Source of the DNA: G020348385 sp964410125
Lineage (GTDB): Bacteria; Acidobacteriota; Aminicenantia; Aminicenantales; Aminicenantaceae
DNA length: 64,000 nucleotides
Direction of reading: 5' to 3'
Assembly (NCBI GenBank): GCA_964410125.1
Contig: CAYPGQ010000006.1
Coordinates: 32,166-96,165, forward strand
The translations under genes were made by a program, and so were the position numbers. The notes beneath the pieces were generated by a model. That model was given only the letters and a program-made list of their open reading frames with translations. It ran no database searches and was not told where the DNA came from. Positions 18,466 through 27,131 of the stretch are shown here, in pieces. Numbering within the stretch: the first letter of the stretch is position 1; the number at the start of each line of letters is the position of its first letter.

Positions 18466-19218
18466 CTACCAATTTTCTATCGGTCCCTCGGCCGCCCCAG
18501 TGATAAACTGTTGGATTATAGAATTATTAGAGTCTCTGATCTCTGCGGGGGGACCGGTGGCGAGGATCTTTCCTTGATAGAGCATGGCAACCCGGTCCGC
18601 CACCTTATAAGTGCTGACCATGTCGTGCGTTATAACAATAGACGTTACTTTCAGGTCATTTTTCATCTGTATGATCAAATTATTTATCGCATCCGCCCTT
18701 ATCGGATCGATCCCGGTCGAGGGTTCATCATACAGAATAATTTCTGGCTTGTAGGCAATGGCCCGGGCTAGACCGACCCTTTTCCTCATCCCTCCGCTCA
18801 ACTCAAATGGCATCAGGTTTTCAACTCCCCTCAATCCCACGCGATGGAGCGCCTGGCGTGCCATCTGTTCGATCATCTGATGGGTGTGTTCTGTATACCT
18901 TTCCAGGCCAAAGCTGACATTCTGCAAAACCGTCAGGGAATCAAAAAGGGCCGCCCCTTGGAAAATCATTGCGAACTTGCGCCGGACCTTGTAGCGTTCC
19001 TCTTCGCTCAAACTTGTGATCTCCACTCCATCCACATAGATTTCGCCCCTATCCGGCATGATGAGGCCGATCAAGTGTTTAATCAAAATGCTTTTCCCGG
19101 AACCACTCTGTCCTATGATGACCAAAGTTTCGCCTCTTTCGACCTCCAAGTTTATGCCTTGAAGGACCTTATTTCCTCCAAAGGATTTATGCAAGTCAAT
19201 AATGCGTATCATCATCAC
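18466..19218 (-). CDS. mlaF: MlaF-type ABC transporter ATP-binding protein
   Basis: A 250-residue ABC ATPase with Walker A GQSGSGKS, signature ELSGGMRKRVGLARA and Walker B IILYDEPSTGIDP. The SGGMRKR variant is typical of the Mla/Ttg2A group. It powers lipid transport with the adjacent MlaE permease and MCE protein. It overlaps mlaE by 4 bp. Confidence 0.93.
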   Translation of the reverse strand: MMMIRIIDLHKSFGGNKVLQGINLEVERGETLVIIGQSGSGKSILIKHLIGLIMPDRGEIYVDGVEITSLSEEERYKVRRKFAMIFQGAALFDSLTVLQNVSFGLERYTEHTHQMIEQMARQALHRVGLRGVENLMPFELSGGMRKRVGLARAIAYKPEIILYDEPSTGIDPIRADAINNLIIQMKNDLKVTSIVITHDMVSTYKVADRVAMLYQGKILATGPPAEIRDSNNSIIQQFITGAAEGPIENW

Positions 19219-19997
19219 AAATCCGCAGGCAGCGCTTTACTGAGAAAAAAGTTGAATATGAGAATAAGAATGCTGGAGATAACCACAGCCCTGGTGGTGG
19301 CCCTGCCCACGCCCTCAGCACCCGCCTCAGTCTTCAAGCCTTGCCAACACCCGATGATGGCGATAATACCTCCGAAGAAGGCTGCCTTGATCAAGCCGCT
19401 CCCTACATCCCAAAACTCCATGTAAAGCAAGGTGTTCCTTATGTATACAAACCGATTCACGCCCATGACAATAACGTTATAAAAATAACCCCCAAATATG
19501 CCGATGATGTCTCCATACAGGGTCAAACAGGGCAGCATGACAATACAGGCCAGGGTCCGGGGAACCACGAGATAACGGATTGGATCGGCTCCTAGGCTGA
19601 CAAGGGCATCGATTTGCTCTGTGATCCGCATGGTGCCTATTTCGGCAGCCATCGAAGAGCCAACCCTTCCGGAAACCATCAGCCCCACCAGGATCGGGAT
19701 CAATTCTTTGGAAAGGCTCAAGGAAATAATCGGGCCTCCGTATGCCTCGGATCCTGGCCCGATTAAGCGGTGAAACCCGGCATAGGTCTGGAGTCCGAAA
19801 ACAAGCCCACTAAAAGCAGCAGTGAGAGAAACAACGGGAAGAGATCGAACCCCGACCTCTTCGAGTTGGTAGATGAAAATTTCCCATTCCCATGGCTTTT
19901 TAAAGGTTCTCCTTATCGTTTGTCCAAGGAGAACCCCCACTTCTCCGATCTGTTGCAAAAAAAACAACAAAAACGTTTGTCTTTGACGAGGACACAT
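19215..19997 (-). CDS. mlaE: MlaE-type ABC transporter permease
   Basis: About 260 residues with five or six membrane spans, the MlaE/Ttg2B permease fold. Characteristic segments are SLTAAFSGLVFGLQTY, ELIPILVGLMVSGRVGSSMA and AEIGTMRITEQIDALVSLG. The ATG at 19997 lies just after the dnaB stop and is preferred over a start at 20033 inside dnaB. Partner of the downstream mlaF and MCE genes. Confidence 0.93.
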   Translation of the reverse strand: MCPRQRQTFLLFFLQQIGEVGVLLGQTIRRTFKKPWEWEIFIYQLEEVGVRSLPVVSLTAAFSGLVFGLQTYAGFHRLIGPGSEAYGGPIISLSLSKELIPILVGLMVSGRVGSSMAAEIGTMRITEQIDALVSLGADPIRYLVVPRTLACIVMLPCLTLYGDIIGIFGGYFYNVIVMGVNRFVYIRNTLLYMEFWDVGSGLIKAAFFGGIIAIIGCWQGLKTEAGAEGVGRATTRAVVISSILILIFNFFLSKALPADL

Positions 19998-19998
19998 T

Positions 19999-21354
19999 TT
20001 ATGCTTCGAAAGCTTGGAATTCCATATCTGCAAATCGCGCGTACTCTCGGATGAAGGCCAGGTTGACTATCCCAGTTGGACCGTTGCGTTGCTTGGCCAC
20101 TATAATTTTGGCAATGCCCCTCAGGTTTTCGTCTTCGGGGCGATAGAATTCCGGCCGATAGACAAATATGACAACATCGGCATCCTGCTCGATCGCACCC
20201 GATTCTCTCAAATCAGAGAGCTGAGGAAGGGGCTCACGACGACCTTTTTCTGGAGCTCGGCTCAGCTGAGATATGCCGACAACAGGAAGCTGAAGTTCTT
20301 TGGCTAACTCTTTTAAGGAACGAGATATATAGGATATTTCCTGCGTTCTGTTCTCGAACCGACTGCCTGGGCGCATGAGTTGCATGTAATCGACAAAAAC
20401 CAGGTCTAGATTGTGCTCCATTTTCAAACGCCTCGCTTTGGCTTTCATCTCTATAACGGTAAGAGCTGCGCTTTCATCGATAAAAATTTTTGCCTTGGAG
20501 AGCTCTTCTGCACTCAATTTGAGTCTTTCGAATTCTCGTTCCCCGATAAATCCTGTCCTCACTTTTTTGATGTCCAGTTGGGCTTCGGCACACATCAAGC
20601 GTATGGCGATCTGTTCTTTGGCCATTTCGAGAGAGAAAAAGCCCACAGCAAAATCTGTCCGGAGGCCGATGTGTAAAGATGTGTTCAAACAAAGTGCTGT
20701 TTTTCCCATCGAGGGCCGCCCGGCCACAACGATGAATTCAGAGTTGTGGTAGCCAGATGTCAGGCTATCCAGGTCCCGGAATCCGGCAGGTATGCCGGTC
20801 ACGGCATCCTGTCGGCCTCGAAGGGAATCTATGACGTCGAGCACAGGTTCTGTCAAGGCCCCGACTGGGACAAAACCGGGTTTGATTCTTTGCTCCGCGA
20901 CTTCGATGATAGAAGCCTGTGCCTCATCTAAAAGCTGGTCCGCATCCTCTCTCTGTTCATAACTGGAAGAGATGATCTTGGCTGAAGAAAGGATGAGACG
21001 TCTCAGGAGGGCTTTTTCCTTGATGATATGAGCATAGTATTCCACATTCAGGCTTTTGGGCACACCATCCATGAGGGAAGAAAGATAGGAGGCGCCTCCG
21101 ATTTCATCCAAGTCGCCAGCCTTTTTCAGCTCTTCGCTCAGAGAAAGCAAGTCCACCGGAAGACTCCTGTCAACCAACTGGGCAATTTTTTCCAGTATCT
21201 TCCGGTTTCCTTCTTTGTAAAAATCTTCGATGGAGAGGATGGACAAAACGACATTGAGGTTTTTGTTATTGATAAGGATCCCCCCCAAAATGGTTTTTTC
21301 CGCTTCTGGACTATGGGGTGGCGTTTTTTTCAAAAACATCAAGTCCAGTTCCAT
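19999..21354 (-). CDS. dnaB: Replicative DNA helicase
   Basis: Hexameric 5'-3' helicase of the replisome, 451 residues. The N-terminal DnaB domain (PPHSPEAEKTILGGILINN) is joined to a RecA-like C-terminal domain with Walker A GRPSMGKTAL, Walker B LVFVDYMQLM and an arginine-finger region near the end. No intein is present. It sits in the conserved rpsF-rpsR-rplI-dnaB order, 12 bp downstream of rplI. Confidence 0.96.
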   Translation of the reverse strand: MELDLMFLKKTPPHSPEAEKTILGGILINNKNLNVVLSILSIEDFYKEGNRKILEKIAQLVDRSLPVDLLSLSEELKKAGDLDEIGGASYLSSLMDGVPKSLNVEYYAHIIKEKALLRRLILSSAKIISSSYEQREDADQLLDEAQASIIEVAEQRIKPGFVPVGALTEPVLDVIDSLRGRQDAVTGIPAGFRDLDSLTSGYHNSEFIVVAGRPSMGKTALCLNTSLHIGLRTDFAVGFFSLEMAKEQIAIRLMCAEAQLDIKKVRTGFIGEREFERLKLSAEELSKAKIFIDESAALTVIEMKAKARRLKMEHNLDLVFVDYMQLMRPGSRFENRTQEISYISRSLKELAKELQLPVVGISQLSRAPEKGRREPLPQLSDLRESGAIEQDADVVIFVYRPEFYRPEDENLRGIAKIIVAKQRNGPTGIVNLAFIREYARFADMEFQAFEA

Positions 21355-21365
21355 CTTTCCCCCTC

Positions 21366-22118
21366 TTATGATTCTTTTGTTTCTTCTGTGTTGTCTTCGT
21401 TCGACTCCTCAGTTTTTTTTTCGGGAACAGCCTCTTGCTCTTCTTCGGGTTCCTCTATCTTCTCCTCCGGGGTTTCTTGTGTCGTTTCGGCCTGATTTTT
21501 TATTTCTTCCAGATTTTCTTTTTCCTCTTTTACCTTATCCACGGCAAGTTCTTCCTTTTTTTCTTGTTCTGGTTTTGCCGGGCGTTCTTCTTTTTCATCT
21601 TCCGCTTTCAGGCCTTCTTTTTCTTCGCTGATCTTCTCTTCACTCACGGCTGGTTTCTTTTCCTCGTATTCTGCCCCCTCTTTTTTCACTTCAATCTTGA
21701 TCTCCGCCCGTTCATCATGGAAAACTTTGATCGGAACGGTGTAGTTTCCAAGCCGTTTTATGGGCTCTGCTAGTAATATCCTCTTTTTTTCTACTTCCAT
21801 TCCCAGCTTCTCAAGAGCCTCTTTGATATCCGTCGTACTAACTGACCCGAATATCACATCCTTGTCCCCTGCTTTCCTTCTAAATGATAAAAATGTCTGG
21901 TTGAGCTGATCGATCACGCTTTGAAAGGATTGAACCTCCTGTTCCAGCTTTTTCCGCAAAGCCTTTTGCTTCATCTTGACCATTTTCAGGTTAGAAGGAG
22001 TGATCTGGAGGGCCAGTTTTCTTGGAATGAGATAGTTCCTCCCGTAGCCGCGAGCCACATCGATGATGTCTCCTCTTTTTCCCAGATTTTCTATGTTCTC
22101 TTTCAGGATGATCTTCAT
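21366..22118 (-). CDS. rplI: Ribosomal protein bL9 with long charged C-terminal tail
   Basis: Residues 1 to about 148 are a standard bL9: ENIENLGKRGDIIDVARGYG, then RNYLIPRKLAL, a connecting helix and a C-terminal domain. About 100 extra residues follow, almost entirely Glu, Lys, Ala and Pro. bL9 normally has about 150 residues. The tail is in frame and without stops, so it is not a simple frameshift product. bS6 and bL25 in this window carry similar tails. Confidence 0.93.
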   Translation of the reverse strand: MKIILKENIENLGKRGDIIDVARGYGRNYLIPRKLALQITPSNLKMVKMKQKALRKKLEQEVQSFQSVIDQLNQTFLSFRRKAGDKDVIFGSVSTTDIKEALEKLGMEVEKKRILLAEPIKRLGNYTVPIKVFHDERAEIKIEVKKEGAEYEEKKPAVSEEKISEEKEGLKAEDEKEERPAKPEQEKKEELAVDKVKEEKENLEEIKNQAETTQETPEEKIEEPEEEQEAVPEKKTEESNEDNTEETKES

Positions 22119-22123
22119 TTTTC

Positions 22124-22381
22124 TCAGTCCTCAACATAAGGGAGTAAAGCCAGCAACCGGGCCCTTTTTATGGCTGTGGAAAGCTTTCGCTGATGGAAAG
22201 AGCAAGTGCCTGTTACCCGCCTAGGGGCGATTTTCCCTCGTTCAGGGACATATCTCTTCAGGATTTCTACATTTTTATAGTCGATGTCCTTGATGTTTCT
22301 TTCACAGAAACGGCAGTATTTTCGCTTCGGTGGAAAGTATTTTCGGTAAGAACTTCTTTCTCTATGTTCTCTTGCCATCAT
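22124..22381 (-). CDS. rpsR: Ribosomal protein bS18
   Basis: An 85-residue 30S protein. The core KYCRFCERNIKDIDYKN, LKRYVPERGKIAPRRVTGTC and RKLSTAIKRARLLALLPY are all present. The CxxC pair and the later Cys fit the zinc-binding type. It overlaps rpsF by 4 bp; no ssb gene is inserted between rpsF and rpsR, unlike many bacteria. Confidence 0.96.
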   Translation of the reverse strand: MMAREHRERSSYRKYFPPKRKYCRFCERNIKDIDYKNVEILKRYVPERGKIAPRRVTGTCSFHQRKLSTAIKRARLLALLPYVED

Positions 22382-22866
22382 TCTTTCTCCTCGGCTAATT
22401 TTTCAGGTTCAGGTTCTATCGCTTCAGGCAAGGCTTCAGGCTGTTTCTCCGGCTGTTTTTTCCTATTTTCTTCTGTCTCAGCAGTCTTCATTGCCCTCTT
22501 TTTCACTGTTTTTGTCTTTTCCTCTGCTGCTTTTATTTTTTCTCTTCTGCCCGTTTTTTTCTTTTTTCTCGGTTGGATTTGTGCGTCTTTTTTCAGGGTC
22601 AAATAGCGGAGGACCGTCTCCGTTTGTCGGAATCTTCTTTGGAGTTCTTGTGGAATATCCGGGTCTCCTTCGTAATGGAAAAACACATAAACCGCTTCAT
22701 CAAGTTTGTCGATGGGATAGGCCAACCTTCTTTTTCCCCATTTTTCTATGTTGACCATTTTCCCTCTTTTTTTCTTCACCACCTCAGCCATTTTTTCGAT
22801 AAGCTTCTCCGTTTCTTCTTCTTCCAGTTTAGGGGTGATGAGGAAGGCTGTTTCGTATTGTCTCAT
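22378..22866 (-). CDS. rpsF: Ribosomal protein bS6 with charged C-terminal extension
   Basis: The first 95 or so residues are bS6 (MRQYETAFLITPKLEEEETE, then EKWGKRRLAYPIDKLDEAVY). A further 65 residues of Lys/Glu/Pro-rich sequence follow. A perfect AAGGAGGT ribosome-binding site precedes the ATG. It is the first gene of rpsF-rpsR-rplI-dnaB and lies next to the left end of the integrated element. Confidence 0.95.
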   Translation of the reverse strand: MRQYETAFLITPKLEEEETEKLIEKMAEVVKKKRGKMVNIEKWGKRRLAYPIDKLDEAVYVFFHYEGDPDIPQELQRRFRQTETVLRYLTLKKDAQIQPRKKKKTGRREKIKAAEEKTKTVKKRAMKTAETEENRKKQPEKQPEALPEAIEPEPEKLAEEKE

Positions 22867-22886
22867 GAATACCTCCTTATGGATTT

Positions 22887-22927
22887 AAAGCTCCTTCTTT
22901 TACAGAAGGAACAAGGAGCTTTTTTTT
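22887..22927. terminator. 10-bp-stem hairpin with T7 tract upstream of rpsF
   Basis: AAAGCTCCTT (22887-22896) pairs with AAGGAGCTTT (22913-22922), followed by T's on the plus strand. On the minus strand it lies in the rpsF leader, 20-60 bases before the start, so it could be a leader structure. I do not see the CCG-bulge motif known for S6:S18 leader binding. Confidence 0.45.
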
Positions 22928-22990
22928 AACTCGATCTCAGGACAATAAGACAGGATAGTATATTAAGCCTTTTCTGTCCATCTTTTTTAT

Positions 22991-23110
22991 CCTGAATTAT
23001 TTATTAAAACGGCTGATTTCCTCATTAATTTTCATGAAAACTGAATTTTAAAATAATCCTAAAATACAATCAGCCGTTTTTACCCTTCGGGCGAGCCAAT
23101 CTTACTGCAT
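22991..23110. repeat. Family B repeat, truncated copy
   Basis: Begins CCTGAATTATTTATTAAAAC. AAAACGGCTGATT (23006-23018) pairs with AATCAGCCGTTTT (23068-23080) across an AT-rich loop. TACCCTTCGGGCGAGCCAAT and CTTACTGCAT follow, matching the copies at 44814 and 63638. The copy stops there and passes directly into a family A repeat. Confidence 0.75.
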
Positions 23111-23118
23111 ATGAATTT

Positions 23119-23225
23119 TTTATAAAGGTTCTCTCCCATATTGTGTCGGTAAACTTAAAGGCTAAAGTCTATAAGGCATGTCCTGAGCGACATTGAGGAT
23201 TTAGCCTTCATGAACCGTCATTCGA
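23119..23225. repeat. Family A repeat, left half (interrupted by the integrated element)
   Basis: The blocks GGTTCTCTCCCAT, TTGTGTCGGTAAAC, CATTGAGGATTTAGCC, TTCATGAACC and ATTCGAGGG match 63901-64000 and, in part, 13333-13425 and the minus strand near 6690. The repeat breaks off at the attL core. Its expected continuation (GGATGTTTTGAGCACGAC) is found just after attR at 40241-40261. Confidence 0.75.
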
Positions 23226-25046
23226 GGGTACCCTCATCTTTGTCTTATTAATACTAGACTTACTTGTACCACCACTACCTTTAGGATTGCCTCCCTTTTT
23301 GATTATGGATTCCATCTCTCTTTCCCACTTTCCAAACAGCAGTTTAAACGGCTCAGTTAGCTCGAATGTGATATGACCAATCTTGCGAAAATCCTCAGGC
23401 TCGATATCCTTGAATTTTGTTAGCCAGCCTTTCCTCAGTCGTATGTCTTTGAATACCTGCATAAGCAATCTACGCTGATTCCTGGGATGAAGTTTCTCAT
23501 ACTCCTCACCTAGGCTTACAAAGGCATCCAAAACCTGAAATAGCTCGTTGGTATCGACTTGCTTTTCCTCCGCAATTCCGTCCAGTTCTTCCTTTGCCTT
23601 TTCAATATCAGACTCGATTTGGTCTATTACCTTTTTAATCCCTTCCGCATATTTGCCCGAATCTGCAAGGGCTAGGTTTTTATAAGCCTTAGTCTGATCC
23701 CTCTCGAGCTTATCAATTCGGTTTCGTAACGGTTCCCTGCGTGCTTCATTGGCCTTTACCCTTTCTTCCCAATCGGCTTGCATCTGCTCAATAATGGGTT
23801 TTATTACCTTCCGGTCTTTGCTGAATTCCAAGAGCTTCATTTTAATAGCTTCATCTATTGAGCTTGTAGCCCAATACAACTGTGGGCAGTTGACTATCTT
23901 CTGTTGCTTTTTGCTGAATCCCTTTCCAACCACCCTCACCTTTCTTTCACTAACTCCGCTGTGGTTTTCTCCGAAGTGCTTTTTATACCAATCACTGTCC
24001 CGATCTTTTTTCCCGTAGGTGCATCGATAGCTAACTATTGTTCCTTTTGGCTTTCCATAATTTGCCGATACATCATTGGGCGTCATTCTACAACCACAGT
24101 AATCACAAGTGAGAATCCCTTGTAATTTGTGCCGATCTTGGCTTGTGCTTGCCGTATGGCGGGTGGAATACTTAACGGCTCGTTCCTCAATGATTTTCTG
24201 GACCTTCTCAAACAACGCTTTGCTAATCAATGGCTTATAGTTTCCCTTCCAAACTGCTGGCTCTCCTGTTGTTGGATGCTCCCATTGAAACTCTCCTGTA
24301 TAAACCCGTTTCTTCAATAAAGAATTTACATCCTTCCTGGATATGGGTCTCGGTTCATTCCCAGCCGTAGGCTTCATCGTTAAACCATCGTCTCTAAGCA
24401 CTTTTGCCACCTCATCCCCGCTGAGATCCATATTAGAATACAGCTCGAACATCTTTTTTACCCCAGGAGCGCGTAAATCGTCGTAAACCAAGGTTTTTCC
24501 CTTGCTATCGTTCAGATATCCTGTTGGTGCAAAGCCTGGGAACTCTCCTCTTTCCAATTTCATCAGAATTGTGCGTTTTACAGCCTCGCTTTTCCTGGCT
24601 GATTCTCCCTCAGCGCGGAACCATTCTTGCTGATACAACTGCACTACCCAATATTCCGATTTGCTATTAAGGGGTGGTAATCCTGGGCATAGGATTTCCA
24701 AGAGCCCTTCCTCACGGCATTTTTGCATAATATCAAATGTGGATTTGTGGAATACTTTGCGGGTAAGTCTGTCCTGATCGTCAACAATTATAGCTACTGT
24801 TTCTCCTTTCTTTTTCGCATAGGAAATTATCTCATTTACAGCCGCTACAAACTTTTTTCTCTTTCCCTTAAAAGCCGATTCTGGAAACTGAAACTGTTTA
24901 ACTATTTTCAGCTTTTTTTGTTTAACGAAATCGTTCAACCTTTTTAATTGAATGGGAATGCCGTAACGATCGTCTTGGAGTTGCTCTGGGGTGGAAACCC
25001 GTGCGATTATAAACCCCTCTTTGCTAATTATTTCTTGTCTTGGCAT
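23208..25046 (-). CDS. Large serine recombinase (element integrase)
   Basis: A 612-residue site-specific recombinase that catalyses integration. The N-terminal resolvase domain holds the nucleophile in ARVSTPEQ (Ser18) and VDDQDRLTR arginines. A Recombinase domain follows (about 165-290), then a zinc ribbon (CDYCGCRM about 330 with later Cys) and a coiled-coil region (about 430-500) typical of large serine integrases. It lies at the element's left end. Its last five codons and stop (SNDGS, stop at 23208) lie outside the attL core and are host sequence, so the C-terminus depends on integration state. The start at 25046 overlaps the upstream gene by 19 bp. Confidence 0.95.
   Translation of the reverse strand: MPRQEIISKEGFIIARVSTPEQLQDDRYGIPIQLKRLNDFVKQKKLKIVKQFQFPESAFKGKRKKFVAAVNEIISYAKKKGETVAIIVDDQDRLTRKVFHKSTFDIMQKCREEGLLEILCPGLPPLNSKSEYWVVQLYQQEWFRAEGESARKSEAVKRTILMKLERGEFPGFAPTGYLNDSKGKTLVYDDLRAPGVKKMFELYSNMDLSGDEVAKVLRDDGLTMKPTAGNEPRPISRKDVNSLLKKRVYTGEFQWEHPTTGEPAVWKGNYKPLISKALFEKVQKIIEERAVKYSTRHTASTSQDRHKLQGILTCDYCGCRMTPNDVSANYGKPKGTIVSYRCTYGKKDRDSDWYKKHFGENHSGVSERKVRVVGKGFSKKQQKIVNCPQLYWATSSIDEAIKMKLLEFSKDRKVIKPIIEQMQADWEERVKANEARREPLRNRIDKLERDQTKAYKNLALADSGKYAEGIKKVIDQIESDIEKAKEELDGIAEEKQVDTNELFQVLDAFVSLGEEYEKLHPRNQRRLLMQVFKDIRLRKGWLTKFKDIEPEDFRKIGHITFELTEPFKLLFGKWEREMESIIKKGGNPKGSGGTSKSSINKTKMRVPSNDGS
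23226..23233. other. attL core (GGGTACCC)
   Basis: Octamer shared with attR. Host repeat sequence (TGAACCGTCATTCGA) lies to the left and element sequence to the right. The core is within the last codons of the serine recombinase gene. The central TA or a neighbouring dinucleotide would be the crossover point if it behaves like other large serine recombinases. Confidence 0.75.
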
Positions 25047-25327
25047 GGTTCCTCCTCACCCTCTTCACAAGCGATATGCTCGCGCAATTCTTTCACCGTA
25101 TCAGAAAAGTTTACCATACAGCCTAGAAACGATCCACTCTCCTCAGCTAGGTTATTCGTGATACTGGTGTGCCAATACGATCGAGCCCGTTCCCAAATCA
25201 GGTGATTTTCCCGGCTTAACTCGGTTATAAGGTCCTTCATTTCCTCTAGCTGACCTAATATGTTGTCTCGAAGCTCCTCAAGCCTATTAACCGCTAAAAC
25301 CTTGTCTTCCTTATCTAAAATAATCAT
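25028..25327 (-). CDS. Small coiled-coil protein upstream of the integrase (function unknown)
   Basis: A 99-residue protein with an N-terminal helical, Leu/Glu-rich part (LEELRDNILGQLEEMKDLIT) and an acidic C-terminus. The ATG at 25327 follows a good AGGAG with 7 bases spacing; an ORF start at 25345 lacks this. It overlaps the integrase start, so translation is coupled. A recombination directionality factor is one possibility from position alone; there is no sequence evidence. Confidence 0.65.
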   Translation of the reverse strand: MIILDKEDKVLAVNRLEELRDNILGQLEEMKDLITELSRENHLIWERARSYWHTSITNNLAEESGSFLGCMVNFSDTVKELREHIACEEGEEEPCQDKK

Positions 25328-25328
25328 G

Positions 25329-25610
25329 TTAATTCTCCTTTTCAAATAACGTGGAAATAATTGAATCGACGTCTTCAGGGATTACCGCATACAGGCTTTT
25401 GACGCCATGGACGATTCGCTGAACCAGCAGGTAATCGTTAGGAGCATGCGCCATTTGGGTAGGCCACATTTTCCTTACGGCATCCCCAAAGCCCAGCACC
25501 TTTCCAATCATTAGGGTATTTGCGCCTGTCCACTCATTCATTGCCCAGAAACGAATCTGGTCACCTTTCCTTGGCTTTTGTTTTTTCTTTTCCTCCATTG
25601 TGTTCACCAT
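25329..25610 (-). CDS. Small protein of unknown function
   Basis: About 93 residues, basic at the N-terminus (MEEKKKQKPRKGDQIRFW). The ATG at 25610 has an AAGGTG ribosome-binding sequence; a GTG three codons upstream (25619) is less likely. It ends one base before the next gene's ATG. The compact, Trp-containing sequence could be a small beta-barrel, but no family is recognised. Confidence 0.6.
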   Translation of the reverse strand: MVNTMEEKKKQKPRKGDQIRFWAMNEWTGANTLMIGKVLGFGDAVRKMWPTQMAHAPNDYLLVQRIVHGVKSLYAVIPEDVDSIISTLFEKEN

Positions 25611-25765
25611 TTTGTTCACCTTTTTATTTTATAATAAGTTTCATTATGTGAAAAATCAAGGAGCTTTCAAAAATAATTTAAAATCGGAAGGAATTAGCCC
25701 CGAAATACGCTGTATTTGGCGTTCTACGTTTATTTACGAAAAGAAGGAGTATTTATCCATAGGAT

Positions 25766-25779
25766 AAGGTTGAGGGAAT
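25766..25779 (+). repeat. Copy 1 of AGGTTGAGGGAAT motif flanking the parB-like gene
   Basis: AAGGTTGAGGGAAT lies 22 bases beyond the 3' end of the ParB-like gene. Related copies are at 27132-27146 and, inverted, at 35598-35618. A parS-like or regulatory site is possible. Confidence 0.45.
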
Positions 25780-25801
25780 GTAAAGTGTGCGTATAGCGTG
25801 G

Positions 25802-27016
25802 CTATTTTCCGAGAGCGTCAGAAAGAAAAGAACCTTTGATATGGCTATCTATTTCAGAATCCTCGCAAGTGAATCTTATCCGGTTCCAATAAGTCCCGAT
25901 TGCTTCTTCTAAGAAATGCCTTACTATCTTCTGGCCATCCTGGTTACAGATAAGCTTCTTCCTCACCTTGAGCCGAGCAGCATCATCCTTTGAATCTACA
26001 GATTCCTGTATCTTTTTTATCGTTGCTCCTAGCTTCTCATAAATTTCCAAGAGCTGAGGGAAGTATAGAAAAACCCCTTTTCTCCAGGTGATATGGAAAC
26101 TGTTTAATACAGCTTCGTTTCCTTTTTCTTTGACAGCGTGCTTGAGTAAGATATTAGCCGTATACAAATCCCTAACCGCGTTCGACATGAAATCAATAAC
26201 ATCGCCATCCAACTGTTTGTAAAGGTTCTTGAATTCAGAATCTGTGCATTTATAATCTTTCGTAACATCTCCCTTTTCATCGATGCGATGAATTTCTTGA
26301 TACTTCCAGTTGCCGTAACCACCACGCTTATCCAAAACCTCCATCTTCCCTTCCTTCTTTAAGATGCGATCCCTTTCCTGTTGCCTCTTCTTCTCTTCCT
26401 TCTTACTTTCCTCATTTTCCTGGTCTCTTTCTCGAAAGCATTTTTCATAAAATGCCTTAACAGCCGCACGAGAGATAGATGTATTTCCTGCCTTGAGTTT
26501 CTTTAGAGTTTTCTCAGGGGCATACTCATTAATAAGCTTCACTCTGTAAATTGTGTCTGTGGAGAGACCTGCAATAGTAGCAACTTCTTTTAAAGTGTTA
26601 ATAGGTTTTTCAGATTTCTTAGAAACCTTTTTTGGATGCCCTTTACCGTATTTTTTCCCTGACTCTCGTTTCTTCTGCTCGGCCCTTTTCTTTATGTAAG
26701 GTTCGAGTCTTAAAGCTAAAGTGGCCCGATCGTAATTAGTGAGATTCCTTCTAGCGAATTGATTATAGATAATCCAGAGCCTTGCCGCTTCCCGGTTTTT
26801 AAGTTCTTTGGTCTTATCTATTACTGGGTATTTGATGTTGTGCTTTTGGCAAATATTAAACCTGTTATTTCCATCCAGGATACGCCCTTTCCATACGGTG
26901 ATGGCATCCTTGCATCCTTCATTGAGGATGCTTTGTTCCAAATCCTTATACTCTACCTTGGTGAGGGATCGCATAAGAGATTGAAACTCTTTGTCGATTT
27001 TGAATTCTTCACTCAT
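25802..27016 (-). CDS. ParB N-terminal (nuclease/CTPase-like) domain protein
   Basis: 404 residues. The N-terminal part has a ParB/Spo0J-like pattern: KVEYKDLEQSILNEGCKDAI, then GRILDGNNRFNICQKHNIKY (the G-x-R/N DG-x-R box). Next come a segment rich in aromatic and basic residues and a helix-turn-helix (LKEVATIAGLSTDTIYRVKL, about 160-180). A Lys/Glu-rich linker leads to a C-terminal domain I do not recognise. Similar proteins serve partition, replication control or transcription on mobile elements. Copies of one motif lie on both sides of the gene. Confidence 0.82.
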   Translation of the reverse strand: MSEEFKIDKEFQSLMRSLTKVEYKDLEQSILNEGCKDAITVWKGRILDGNNRFNICQKHNIKYPVIDKTKELKNREAARLWIIYNQFARRNLTNYDRATLALRLEPYIKKRAEQKKRESGKKYGKGHPKKVSKKSEKPINTLKEVATIAGLSTDTIYRVKLINEYAPEKTLKKLKAGNTSISRAAVKAFYEKCFRERDQENEESKKEEKKRQQERDRILKKEGKMEVLDKRGGYGNWKYQEIHRIDEKGDVTKDYKCTDSEFKNLYKQLDGDVIDFMSNAVRDLYTANILLKHAVKEKGNEAVLNSFHITWRKGVFLYFPQLLEIYEKLGATIKKIQESVDSKDDAARLKVRKKLICNQDGQKIVRHFLEEAIGTYWNRIRFTCEDSEIDSHIKGSFLSDALGK

Positions 27017-27131
27017 GGTTATACCCCTTTTCTGTTTATCAGAAAAAAAATAATATATGAAGGTGTGGTGGAATTCAATCCTCTTTAGGGATGATTTAGA
27101 GGGTGATTTTGAAAGAGCGTACGTTCATCCG

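Noticed and set aside
22887..22927. S6:S18-binding leader RNA for rpsF
   Set aside because: The hairpin is present, but the conserved CCG bulge features of that leader are not seen, so it is recorded only as a hairpin/terminator.
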